DNA from: Candidatus Pelagibacter sp.
Lineage (GTDB): Bacteria > Pseudomonadota > Alphaproteobacteria > Pelagibacterales > Pelagibacteraceae
Assembly (NCBI GenBank): GCA_028097945.1
Contig: JAOHFJ010000003.1
Span: 1 to 64,000, forward strand
Direction: 5' to 3'
Length of the DNA: 64,000 nt
In this document: positions 18,107 through 26,762 of the stretch, in pieces
Layout: each line of letters starts with the position of its first letter
Numbering within the stretch: the first letter of the stretch is position 1
The notes under the pieces: generated by a model
The model's database searches: none
Told to the model about the DNA's origin: nothing
The model's input: the letters and a program-made list of their open reading frames with translations, nothing else
Program-made: the position numbers and the translations under genes

Positions 18107-18187
18107 GTTTGATAATGATTATTATTTTTAAAAAAAAGTAATGTTTTATAACATGTTTTTCTGCGGCAAATAATTTTTTTTAATTCA

Positions 18188-18200
18188 TACTAAAATAGTA
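18188..18200. promoter_or_regulatory. Palindrome upstream of iscR-suf, candidate Rrf2/IscR operator
   Basis: TACTA-AAA-TAGTA is a perfect 5-bp inverted repeat with a 3-base centre, 38 bases before the regulator's ATG. Rrf2/IscR proteins bind short palindromes and often control their own suf/isc operon, so this is a natural candidate operator. The assignment is inference from position and symmetry. Confidence 0.4.
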
Positions 18201-18238
18201 GGAATTGAATTAAAAATATTGTATTACAGTGTTAATTT

Positions 18239-18655
18239 ATGAAATTAACTACAAAAGGCAGATATGCAGTTATGGCAATGGCAGACTTGGCCTCATTTAA
18301 AGATAAAGGCCCAACAAGTCTTACCGATATATCTCTAAGGCAGAATATTTCATTAGCCTATTTAGAACAAATATTTATCAAGTTAAAAAATAAAAATTTG
18401 GTAAAAAGTGTGAGAGGAGCAAAAGGTGGTTATATATTAGAAACATCACCTGAGGAAATTAGAATTTCAAATATAATTTCTGCAGTAGATGAAGAAGTAA
18501 AAATGCTTAACTGTAAAAAGGAGTCTAAAAAAGGTTGTAATAATAAATCTACAAAATGCATCACACACAATTTATGGGATCAATTAGATCAACATATTAA
18601 TAATTTTTTTGAAAAAGTAAAATTACAAGATTTAGTAACAAAAACCAAAATTTAA
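18239..18655 (+). CDS. iscR: Rrf2/IscR-family Fe-S sensing regulator
   Basis: A 138-residue Rrf2-type repressor. The winged helix at the N-terminus (MKLTTKGRYAVMAMADLA, then ISLAYLEQIF and VRGAKGGYIL) is characteristic. Cluster ligands are likely C92, C100 and C107, with H110; the spacing C-x7-C-x6-C-x2-H differs from the C-x5-C-x5-C-x2-H of E. coli IscR. It probably represses or tunes the downstream suf genes according to cluster demand. sufB starts four bases after its stop, so it is the first gene of the operon. Confidence 0.88.
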   Translation: MKLTTKGRYAVMAMADLASFKDKGPTSLTDISLRQNISLAYLEQIFIKLKNKNLVKSVRGAKGGYILETSPEEIRISNIISAVDEEVKMLNCKKESKKGCNNKSTKCITHNLWDQLDQHINNFFEKVKLQDLVTKTKI

Positions 18656-18659
18656 ATAA

Positions 18660-20096
18660 ATGAAAACTGAAGATTTAAAAAATGATAAAGATTATAAATA
18701 CGGCTTTACAACTGATGTCGAAAACATTAGGTCTCCAAAAGGTCTCTCCGAAGAAACAATTAGATTTATCTCCAATATAAAAAAAGAACCTAAATGGATG
18801 TTAGAATGGAGATTAAAAGCTTTTAATAGATTAAAAGTTTTAAAAGAACCCAACTGGCAAAAGCCAAAATATCCAAAAATAGATTATCAAAACTTGTACT
18901 ATTATTCGGCACCTAAAAGTGCTTCGGAAAAACCAAAAAGTTTAGACGAGATAGATCCAAAAATATTAGAAACATATAAAAAACTAGGAATACCTTTAGT
19001 AGAACAAAAAAGGTTGAACGGAATAGCAGTTGATGCAGTTTTTGACTCAGTTTCAGTTGCCACTACTTTTAAAGATGAACTTACAAAAAAAGGAATAATA
19101 TTTTGTTCAATATCGGAGGCTATTCAAAAACACCCTGATCTAGTTAAAAAATATCTTGGTTCAGTAATACCGTTGAGTGATCATTATTTTGCTACTTTAA
19201 ATTCAGCTGTATTTACAGATGGATCTTTTGTTTACATTCCACCAAATACAAAGTGTCCGATGGAATTATCTACTTATTTCAGAATTAACGCATCTGAAAC
19301 TGGACAATTCGAAAGAACTTTAATTATTGCTGATAAAGGAAGTTACGTAAGTTATCTAGAGGGTTGTACTGCTCCGATGAGAGATGAAAATCAACTCCAT
19401 GCAGCCAATGTAGAATTAGTAGCATTAGATGATGCGGAAATTAAATATTCAACTGTTCAGAATTGGTATCCAGGAGATGAAAAAGGAGTTGGTGGAATTT
19501 ACAATTTTGTTACTAAAAGAGGTGCATGTAGAGGAAAAAATTCTAAAATTTCATGGACACAGGTAGAAACAGGATCAGCAATAACATGGAAATATCCTAG
19601 TTGCATTTTACAAGGTGATAACTCTGTTGGTGAATTTTATTCAATAGCAATTACAAATAATTTTCAAAAAGCAGATACCGGTACGAAAATGATACACTTA
19701 GGCAAAAACACTAAAAGCAAAATCATTTCAAAAGGAATTTCAGCCGGGAATGCGGACAATATGTATAGAGGTCTCGTTGAAATTAAAAATAAAGCAATTA
19801 ATTCAAGAAATTACACTCAATGTGATTCTTTACTAATGGGTAATAAATGTGGGGCGCATACAATTCCATACATCAAAAATAATAACGCCACTTCAACAAT
19901 AGAGCATGAAGCAACTACGACTAAAATAAATGAAGAACAACTTTACTATTGTAATCAAAGAGGTTTGGATCAAGAAGAGGCAGTAAGTTTAATTGTAAAT
20001 GGTTTCTGCAAAGAGGTTTTACAGCAATTACCCATGGAATTCGCAGTCGAAGCACAAAAGCTTGTAGCGATAAGTTTGGAAGGCAGTGTTGGATAA
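18660..20096 (+). CDS. sufB: Fe-S cluster assembly scaffold SufB
   Basis: A 478-residue SufB, the core scaffold of the SufBCD complex on which Fe-S clusters form with sulfur from SufS/SufU. Family patterns seen are [53 protein letters not shown] and [13 protein letters not shown] [11 protein letters not shown]. The C-terminal region includes [12 protein letters not shown] and EHEATTTKI. Length is standard. Its last base overlaps the sufC ATG (TAATG), giving tight coupling and matched stoichiometry. Confidence 0.97.
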   Translation: MKTEDLKNDKDYKYGFTTDVENIRSPKGLSEETIRFISNIKKEPKWMLEWRLKAFNRLKVLKEPNWQKPKYPKIDYQNLYYYSAPKSASEKPKSLDEIDPKILETYKKLGIPLVEQKRLNGIAVDAVFDSVSVATTFKDELTKKGIIFCSISEAIQKHPDLVKKYLGSVIPLSDHYFATLNSAVFTDGSFVYIPPNTKCPMELSTYFRINASETGQFERTLIIADKGSYVSYLEGCTAPMRDENQLHAANVELVALDDAEIKYSTVQNWYPGDEKGVGGIYNFVTKRGACRGKNSKISWTQVETGSAITWKYPSCILQGDNSVGEFYSIAITNNFQKADTGTKMIHLGKNTKSKIISKGISAGNADNMYRGLVEIKNKAINSRNYTQCDSLLMGNKCGAHTIPYIKNNNATSTIEHEATTTKINEEQLYYCNQRGLDQEEAVSLIVNGFCKEVLQQLPMEFAVEAQKLVAISLEGSVG

Positions 20097-20830
20097 TGTT
20101 AAATATTAAAAATTTAGAAGCCACTATTGATAACAAGCTCATTTTGAAAGGTTTAAATTTAAATATTAAACCCGGGGAAGTTCATGCAATTATGGGCCCT
20201 AATGGTTCTGGAAAAAGTACACTAGCAAATGTGTTATCAGGTAAAAATGGCTATGAAATCAAAGGTGACATCAAATATAAAGGAGAAAGCTTAAGTGAGC
20301 TTTCAACTGAAGCGAGAGCACAAAAAGGAATTTTTTTAGCATTTCAATATCCTTTAGAAATACCAGGGGTAAATACTAACACTTTTTTAAGAACTTCTTT
20401 AAATTCAGTTAGAAAAGCCCAAGGTGAAAAAGAGTTAGATACTTTAACTTTTTTAAAATTAATAAAAGAAAAAGCCTCAGAGCTTGGTATTGATGAGAAA
20501 TTTTTATCACGTCAACTTAATGTTGGATTTTCTGGCGGTGAAAAGAAAAAAAATGAAATTTTACAAATGAAACTTCTTCAACCAAAGTTATCAATTTTGG
20601 ATGAAACAGACTCAGGTTTAGATATTGATGCACTTAGAATTGTGGCTGATGGAGTGAATTCTTATAAAAATAAAGATAATGCTTTTTTAATAATCACGCA
20701 CTATCAAAGATTACTAGATTATATAAAACCGGATTACGTCCATGTTCTATCAAACGGAAAAATTATTAAAACTGGTAATGCAGATCTCGGAGTTCAATTA
20801 GAAAAAACAGGTTATTCAAATTTAGTTTAA
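20096..20830 (+). CDS. sufC: Fe-S cluster assembly ATPase SufC
   Basis: A 244-residue ABC-type ATPase that drives conformational change in SufB-SufD. Walker A is GPNGSGKS at 34-41, the signature is FSGGEK at 145-150, and Walker B ends LSILDE at 165-170, with the SufC hallmark ETDSGLDIDAL. It has no membrane segment; it is a cytosolic ABC protein. It lies between sufB and sufD with essentially no gap. Confidence 0.97.
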   Translation: MLNIKNLEATIDNKLILKGLNLNIKPGEVHAIMGPNGSGKSTLANVLSGKNGYEIKGDIKYKGESLSELSTEARAQKGIFLAFQYPLEIPGVNTNTFLRTSLNSVRKAQGEKELDTLTFLKLIKEKASELGIDEKFLSRQLNVGFSGGEKKKNEILQMKLLQPKLSILDETDSGLDIDALRIVADGVNSYKNKDNAFLIITHYQRLLDYIKPDYVHVLSNGKIIKTGNADLGVQLEKTGYSNLV

Positions 20831-22075
20831 ATGAAACAAAATTACGATTTTAAAATAGATAAGATTAAAGATCTTTCCCCAGAAGAAATAAGTTTAAGAA
20901 AAAAAAACTTAGAAATCTTTTATCAAACTGGTTTCCCTAATAAAAAAGATGAAGATTGGAAATTTTCTGATTTAAATACAATTTTAAGCAACAACTTTAA
21001 CAAAATTGTCAATAATGATTATTTACCGAAAGAGACAGAATTTAAAATAATTGATGAATTCGAGCATAATTTCATTTCATTATTAAATGGTAAACTTATA
21101 TCTAAAGATTTTTCTTATGAAGAAAAAAATAAAATTTTAATAGACAACTTTAATCATAAGAATGAATTACCTTTAGATAGTAAAAATTCATTATATTTTT
21201 TAAACAATGCTTTAGCTATAGGTGGTTTTTCATTAGAGATTTCCAAAAACTATAAATTGAAAAAACCATTAGTTATTTATAATAATTTTTCAAACTCATT
21301 GAAGGAAACAATAGTAAATTATAAAAATTCAATAATTTTAAATGAAAATTCAGAATTAAATCTGATCAATTATATAAATAATTCTACACAAGAAAACTTT
21401 ATGGTGAACGCCTTAGAAAATATAAAAATTAAAAAGGACTCCACATTAAAAAATATTTTAGTTAATAACTCCAAATGTAATGGTTATTTTCATAAATATT
21501 TAAAGAGTGATCTAGAAAAAAATTCGACTTTTGAAAACTATTTATTATCCTCAGGTTTAAAATTTAATAAGCTTGATATTGAAATAAATCTTAATGAAGA
21601 AAATTCAAATAGTAGTGTTTTTTCAGCTTTGAACTTAATGAATAATGAGCATCAAGAAATTAAGACTCGAATAAATCATAACGCCCCAAATTGTAATAGC
21701 TACCAGAAGGTAAAAAATGTTTTAAACGATGAAAGCAAAGGCGTTTATCAAGGAAAAATTTTTGTAAAAAATACTGCACAAAAAACAGATGCCTATCAAT
21801 TAAGTAAAGCTTTAATTTTAAACGATGCAGCAGAATTTGATGCAAAACCTGAGTTAGAAATTTATGCAGATGACGTTAAATGCTCTCATGGTTCTACTTC
21901 TGGAAGTATAGATTTAAATTCAATACATTATTTAAAATCTAGAGGCATTCCTGAAAAGGAAGCTTATCAAATGCTAATTAATGGCTTTTTATGTGAAATC
22001 TTAGAAAAATTATCTGAAGGAAAAATAAAAAATTTTTTAAAAGAAAAATTAGAAAGACAAATTAATGGATATTAA
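20831..22075 (+). CDS. sufD: Fe-S cluster assembly protein SufD
   Basis: A 414-residue SufD, paralogue of SufB in the SufBC2D complex, involved in iron entry and complex assembly. The N-terminal half is divergent and Asn/Lys-rich; the conserved C-terminal beta-helix region includes GVYQGKIFVKNTAQKTDAYQ, DDVKCSHGSTSG and FLCEILEKL. The cysteine and histidine of KCSHG are the conserved functional residues. It follows sufC directly and overlaps sufS by 11 bases. Confidence 0.94.
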   Translation: MKQNYDFKIDKIKDLSPEEISLRKKNLEIFYQTGFPNKKDEDWKFSDLNTILSNNFNKIVNNDYLPKETEFKIIDEFEHNFISLLNGKLISKDFSYEEKNKILIDNFNHKNELPLDSKNSLYFLNNALAIGGFSLEISKNYKLKKPLVIYNNFSNSLKETIVNYKNSIILNENSELNLINYINNSTQENFMVNALENIKIKKDSTLKNILVNNSKCNGYFHKYLKSDLEKNSTFENYLLSSGLKFNKLDIEINLNEENSNSSVFSALNLMNNEHQEIKTRINHNAPNCNSYQKVKNVLNDESKGVYQGKIFVKNTAQKTDAYQLSKALILNDAAEFDAKPELEIYADDVKCSHGSTSGSIDLNSIHYLKSRGIPEKEAYQMLINGFLCEILEKLSEGKIKNFLKEKLERQINGY

Positions 22076-23282
22076 AAATATAAAAAAAGAGTTTCCAATT
22101 TTTAAACAAAAAATTAATGGTAAATCTTTGGTCTATTTGGATAGCGCTAACTCGTCTCAAAAACCAAAAATGGTTATAGATAAAATCTCAAACTTTTATG
22201 AAACAGAGTTTTCTAATGTTGGGAGAAGCGTTCATACTCTGGCAGTAAAAGCAACAAATAGATTTGAGGCTACAAGAGATAAAGTTCAAAAATATTTAAA
22301 TGCCAAACATAGAGAAGAAATAATATTTACTAAAGGTGCAACAGAAGCAATAAATTTAGTAGCTTCGTCCTATGGCAAAAAATATATTAATAAAGGAGAT
22401 GAAATATTAATAACAGAATTAGAACATCACTCTAACTATGTTCCTTGGAATTTTTTAAGAACTGAAAAAGGAGCTGTAATAAAATTTGCTCAAGTTAATG
22501 AAGATGGCGATGTCGAGATAGAAGAAATTAACAAACTTATTAATAATAAAACTAAAATGATTGCTATCACCCATATATCAAATGTAACAGGAGCAGTTTT
22601 ACCAATTACAAAAATTGTAGATCTTGCAAAAGAAAAAAATATTCCAGTATTGATTGATGGGACACAAGGTGCGCCACATTCCAAAATTGATATGCAAAAA
22701 TTTGGATGTGATTTTTATGCAATATCCTGTCATAAAATGTACGGGCCAAATGGTCTTGGTATATTGTACATGAAAAAAAAATGGGTTGATGATTTGCCAC
22801 CATATCAAGGCGGTGGCGGCATGATAAATGAAGTGCAAAAAGAAGATATAACTTTTGCAGATGCTCATACTAAGTTCGAGGCCGGAACAATGCAAACAGC
22901 AGAAGTAGTTGCATTCGCTGAGTCTCTAAATTTTATTGAGGATCTAGGTATTAAAAATATCGCCTCTCATGAGAACGAGATTTTACAATATGGTTTAGAA
23001 AAATTAAGAAAAAACAATTCTGTAAATATAATTGGCGATCCAAAAGAAAGAGGGTCAGTTTTATGTTTTACTTTAAAGGACATTCACCCTCATGATATTG
23101 CAACTATTTTGGATGATGATGGAGTTGCAATAAGAGCCGGACATCATTGTTGTCAAATATTACATGATAAACTTGGTATACCTGCAACAGCTAGAGCTTC
23201 AATTGGAGTTTATAATGATAAAGAGGATATAGACAAATTATCTGAAGCAATTCAAAAATGTCAGAAAGTATTTCAAAATTAA
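22065..23282 (+). CDS. sufS: Cysteine desulfurase SufS
   Basis: A 405-residue group II cysteine desulfurase (PLP enzyme) that takes sulfur from cysteine. The PLP lysine is K224 in SCHKMYGP; the persulfide cysteine is in the AGHHCCQ loop, probably C362 by alignment with the GHHC motif, with C363 adjacent. Family patterns are YLDSANSSQKP, TKGATEAINLVA, ELEHHSNYVPW and DGTQGAPH. SufU, encoded next, is the likely sulfur acceptor. The start lies inside the end of sufD. Confidence 0.96.
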   Translation: MDIKNIKKEFPIFKQKINGKSLVYLDSANSSQKPKMVIDKISNFYETEFSNVGRSVHTLAVKATNRFEATRDKVQKYLNAKHREEIIFTKGATEAINLVASSYGKKYINKGDEILITELEHHSNYVPWNFLRTEKGAVIKFAQVNEDGDVEIEEINKLINNKTKMIAITHISNVTGAVLPITKIVDLAKEKNIPVLIDGTQGAPHSKIDMQKFGCDFYAISCHKMYGPNGLGILYMKKKWVDDLPPYQGGGGMINEVQKEDITFADAHTKFEAGTMQTAEVVAFAESLNFIEDLGIKNIASHENEILQYGLEKLRKNNSVNIIGDPKERGSVLCFTLKDIHPHDIATILDDDGVAIRAGHHCCQILHDKLGIPATARASIGVYNDKEDIDKLSEAIQKCQKVFQN

Positions 23283-23723
23283 ATGGAACTTAAAGAGCTA
23301 TATCAAGAAATTATTTTAGATCATGGAAAAAATCCTAGAAATAAAGGAAAGTGCGATGGCTACACTAATGATGCAAAAGCTCACAATCCTTTGTGTGGTG
23401 ACAAAGTTCATATTTTTTTAAAACTTAACAAAGAAAAAGAAATTGAAGATTTAAGTTTTGAGGGAGAAGGGTGTGCTATCTCTTTGGCCTCAGCATCTAT
23501 TTTGACAGAAACTGTTAAAGGAAAAGATCTATCATTTTTAAAGAAAGTTAATGAGGATTTTATAAACATGATTAAAAATAAAACAAAAATTACATTAAAT
23601 AGCCTTACTGAAGATCAGATTACTACAATTACTTCTTTATCCGGGGTCCAAGAATTTCCAATGAGGGTTAAATGTGCCACAATGGCTTGGCATACTTGTT
23701 TGTCAGCAGCTGAAAAAAAATGA
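23283..23723 (+). CDS. sufU: SufU-type sulfur acceptor / scaffold protein
   Basis: A 146-residue IscU-fold protein of the SufU type, distinguished by the insertion between its second and third cysteines. Ligand residues are C38 and D40 (NPLCGD), C64 (GEGCAIS) and C131 (VKCATMAW). In Firmicutes SufU binds zinc and receives sulfur from SufS, doing the work of SufE. No SufE gene is seen in this operon. It starts immediately after sufS and overlaps the next gene by four bases. Confidence 0.93.
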   Translation: MELKELYQEIILDHGKNPRNKGKCDGYTNDAKAHNPLCGDKVHIFLKLNKEKEIEDLSFEGEGCAISLASASILTETVKGKDLSFLKKVNEDFINMIKNKTKITLNSLTEDQITTITSLSGVQEFPMRVKCATMAWHTCLSAAEKK

Positions 23724-24022
23724 GTGAATTAAAAGATAAAGTAATATTAGAGATTAAAAAGATTTATGATCCTGAAATACCGGTGAATATATATGAATTG
23801 GGTCTAATTTATAAAATAGACATTGAAAATGCCAAAAAAGTAAATATAGAAATGACTTTGACCTCTCCAAATTGTCCGGTAGCTGAAAGTTTGCCTAAAA
23901 TGGTTAAAGATAATATATTAAAACTAGACGGTGTTGACGATGTTGATTTAAAATTAGTCTGGGATCCGCCTTGGACTAAAGATAAAATGTCTGAAGCCGC
24001 AAAATTAGAATTGAATTTATGA
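23720..24022 (+). CDS. sufT: SufT-like DUF59 (MIP18) Fe-S maturation protein
   Basis: A 100-residue MIP18/DUF59 domain protein. Signature stretches are DPEIPVNIYELGLIY and TLTSPNCPVAESLP with one conserved cysteine. SufT-type proteins assist Fe-S protein maturation, especially when demand is high; the chemical role is not settled. It overlaps sufU and sufA by four bases on either side, an ATGA-style chain. Confidence 0.9.
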   Translation: MSELKDKVILEIKKIYDPEIPVNIYELGLIYKIDIENAKKVNIEMTLTSPNCPVAESLPKMVKDNILKLDGVDDVDLKLVWDPPWTKDKMSEAAKLELNL

Positions 24023-24354
24023 GCGAACAAGTAATAAAACTAAGTCAAAATGCAGCTGAAAGAATTAAAGAAATTATGTCTAAAGCTGAAGATAAAACTA
24101 TTGGTGTAAGGGTGGGTGTAAAATCTGGCGGTTGTGCTGGAATGTCTTATATTATGGAGTATGCAAAAGACATCAAACCTAATGAGGAGATTGTAGAAGA
24201 TAAAGGAGTAAAAGTTTTAATTGACCCTAAAGCAATAATGTACCTTTTAGGAACAGAAATGGATTATAAGAAAGAGAAGTTTTCATCTCAGTTTATTTTT
24301 AAGAATCCTAATGAAACTGAGCGTTGTGGTTGCGGAGAATCTTTTAAAGTTTAG
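24019..24354 (+). CDS. sufA: A-type Fe-S carrier (SufA/IscA family)
   Basis: A 111-residue HesB/IscA-type protein that carries clusters from SufBCD to targets such as complex I. The three ligand cysteines are in KSGGCAGMSY and the C-terminal CGCGESF. The strand pattern QNAAERIKEIM and VRVGVKSGGC fits the family. It is the last gene of the suf operon and ends in a TTAG that overlaps the stop of glnA on the opposite strand. Confidence 0.95.
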   Translation: MSEQVIKLSQNAAERIKEIMSKAEDKTIGVRVGVKSGGCAGMSYIMEYAKDIKPNEEIVEDKGVKVLIDPKAIMYLLGTEMDYKKEKFSSQFIFKNPNETERCGCGESFKV

Positions 24355-25757
24355 CCGCTGTAATACATTTCAAATTCGATCGGATGAGGTGTATGTTCAA
24401 ATTTATAAATTTCTTGGAATTTTAACTCGATATATGCGTCTATTTGATCGTCAGTAAATACTCCACCTTCAGTTAAAAATTTTCTATCCTCATCGAGGTT
24501 TTGCATAGCTTCTCTTAAAGAACCACAGACAGTTGGAAGTTTTTTAACTTCATCTTCAGATAAAGAGTATAAGTCGTCATCAAAAGATTTTCCCGGGTCG
24601 ATTTTATTTTTAATTCCGTCTATTCCAGCCATAAGCATTGAAGCAAATGTTAAATAAGGATTTCCCGCAGCATCTGGAAATCTTATTTCACATCTTGCTG
24701 CTTTTGGATTCATTATTACGGGTATTCTGCAAGAAGCAGATCTATTTCTAGCTGAATAAGCCAAGATTACCGGAGCCTCAAAACCAGGAATTAAACGTTT
24801 ATAACTATTTGTTGTGGCATTTGAAAATGCGTTTATTGCTTTAGCATGTTTTAGTATTCCACCAATGTAATATAGAGCTTCTTTAGAAAGTCCTGCATAT
24901 TCTTTACCCATAAAAACTGGAGTATTGCCTTTCCAAATTGATTGGTGACAATGCATTCCTGATCCATTATCACCTTTTACTGGCTTTGGCATGAATGTTG
25001 CTGTTTTACCAAATGAGTGAGTGACCATTTGAACTGCGTATTTATATAGCTGAACGTTATCAGCCATGTTAGTTAAAGTTCCAAAATACATTCCAAGTTC
25101 ATGTTGACTTGGAGCTACTTCATGGTGATGTTTCTCTACCTTTACACCCATGTCTTTTAAAGCTTTTAAGTATTCACCTCTCATATCTTGAGCACTATCA
25201 ACTGGAGGCACTGGGAAATAACCACCTTTTACTCCAGGTCTGTGACCCATGTTACCGTTCTCATATTTTTTTCCAGTATTGTAGGGCCCCTCAGAACTAT
25301 CAATGCTAAAGCTAGTTTCATTCATATCATTTCTAAATCTAACATCGTCAAAAACAAAAAATTCTGGCTCAGGTCCGAAATAAGACTTATCTCCGATACC
25401 AGATTTTTTTAAATACGCTTCCGCTTTTTTTGCTGTTCCTCTAGGATCTCTCTCGTAAGGGTCTTTTTTTACGGCATCTAAAATATCGCAAAAAATATTT
25501 ATAGTTGTGTGAGAATTAAAAGGGTCAATTATCGGTCTGTCCAAGTCAGGTTTTAAAATCATGTCTGACTCGTTTATTGCTTTCCAACCAGCTATTGAGG
25601 AGCCATCAAAAAATACTCCTTTACTAAGCATATCTTCGTCAACTATTGTTGAGTCCATTGTTAGATGTTGAAGTTTTCCCTTAGGGTCAGTAAATCTCAA
25701 ATCTACAAATTCAATTTGTTTGTCTTTAATAAGCTTTAAAACATCTTTTGAACTCAT
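24351..25757 (-). CDS. glnA: Glutamine synthetase type I
   Basis: A 468-residue GSI that makes glutamine from glutamate, ammonia and ATP, the main ammonium entry route. Motifs include DGSSIAGW, YFGPEPEFFVFD, GSGMHCHQS, NRSASCRIP and EIRFPD. The tyrosine that GlnE adenylylates in beta-type GSI is kept as Y397 in DDLYSLS. The gene often preceding glnA in alphaproteobacteria, glnB, is not beside it; the divergent neighbour is an EamA transporter. A GGAG ribosome-binding site lies just before the ATG on the minus strand. Confidence 0.97.
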   Translation of the reverse strand: MSSKDVLKLIKDKQIEFVDLRFTDPKGKLQHLTMDSTIVDEDMLSKGVFFDGSSIAGWKAINESDMILKPDLDRPIIDPFNSHTTINIFCDILDAVKKDPYERDPRGTAKKAEAYLKKSGIGDKSYFGPEPEFFVFDDVRFRNDMNETSFSIDSSEGPYNTGKKYENGNMGHRPGVKGGYFPVPPVDSAQDMRGEYLKALKDMGVKVEKHHHEVAPSQHELGMYFGTLTNMADNVQLYKYAVQMVTHSFGKTATFMPKPVKGDNGSGMHCHQSIWKGNTPVFMGKEYAGLSKEALYYIGGILKHAKAINAFSNATTNSYKRLIPGFEAPVILAYSARNRSASCRIPVIMNPKAARCEIRFPDAAGNPYLTFASMLMAGIDGIKNKIDPGKSFDDDLYSLSEDEVKKLPTVCGSLREAMQNLDEDRKFLTEGGVFTDDQIDAYIELKFQEIYKFEHTPHPIEFEMYYSG

Positions 25758-25875
25758 TTTGCTCCATTTAAATTATGTTTAATTGATGCGAACATATATA
25801 AGGTTAATTTTTATAGTATAATTAAATATATATATCAGCTATGCATTTATCACATATCCACACCTTAAATTTTTA
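25758..25875. promoter_or_regulatory. Divergent glnA / EamA control region
   Basis: This 118-base AT-rich region must hold promoters for both glnA (minus) and the EamA gene (plus). TATA-rich blocks are visible on both strands (TATAAT-like around the middle), but no convincing -35 box or named regulator site could be paired with them. I see no riboswitch-like structure. Confidence 0.35.
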
Positions 25876-26754
25876 ATGAGAGAAGCAAATACCTTTGATT
25901 TATCTTTGTTAATTTTACTAGCTGTAATTTGGGGCTCCTCTTTCTTTAACATAAAGATAGCCACATATTCATATGACCCAATTACACTTGCTCTAGTTAG
26001 AGTAATATTTGCAAGCATACCATTACTAATTCTTTGTAAAATAAGCGGAATTAAAATTGAAGCTTTTAGTAAAAATTGGAGCTCTTATGCTTTAATTGGC
26101 CTTTGCAATATTGCAATACCTTTTGTTTTAATTGCTATTGGTACTGCAAAAATTAATAGTTACCTTGCAGCAATGCTAATGAGCACAACACCTTTAAGCG
26201 GCTCCATACTCGCACATTTTTTTACGAAAGATGAAAAATTATCATATCTAAAATCTTTAGGTGTTTTAATTGGTTTTAGTGGAATCGTATTATTATTTTT
26301 AGACAAAGTAATTATAAATAGTGAAAATTATATTTATGCTCTTATAACCATTTTAGGATCAACGTTTTACTGTATTGGAGGTTTATTAACTTTAAAATTA
26401 AAAAATAAAAAAAATGAAAACGTTACAACGTCAACAACTTTATGGTCAGTAATTTTTCTTTTGCCTTTTTCATTAATCTTTGAAACGCCATGGGAGTCCT
26501 CCCCAACTTTTGCATCGACTCTTTCATTATTATATTTAGGTGTAATCGCAACAGGATTAGCTTGGTTAATCAGATTTAGAATACTAACTGTAAACGGATT
26601 AGTCTTTCAAACTCAGGTAGCATATTTGATACCTGTTTTTGGAATTATTTTTGGTTATTTTCTAATGGATGAAGTAATTACTTGGAAAGTGATAGCATCA
26701 TTAGTTGTAATACTTATTGGAATTTATATATTTAAAAAAAATAATAAAGGATAA
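25876..26754 (+). CDS. EamA/DMT-family membrane transporter
   Basis: A 292-residue protein with about ten predicted membrane helices in two EamA repeats. The first repeat starts LLILLAVIWGSSFFNIKIA; the second ends with a helix-rich segment VAYLIPVFGIIFGYFLMDE, typical of drug/metabolite transporters. Substrate is unknown; relatives export amino acids or other small molecules. The next gene starts eight bases later and may be co-transcribed. Confidence 0.88.
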   Translation: MREANTFDLSLLILLAVIWGSSFFNIKIATYSYDPITLALVRVIFASIPLLILCKISGIKIEAFSKNWSSYALIGLCNIAIPFVLIAIGTAKINSYLAAMLMSTTPLSGSILAHFFTKDEKLSYLKSLGVLIGFSGIVLLFLDKVIINSENYIYALITILGSTFYCIGGLLTLKLKNKKNENVTTSTTLWSVIFLLPFSLIFETPWESSPTFASTLSLLYLGVIATGLAWLIRFRILTVNGLVFQTQVAYLIPVFGIIFGYFLMDEVITWKVIASLVVILIGIYIFKKNNKG

Positions 26755-26762
26755 ATTAAAAA

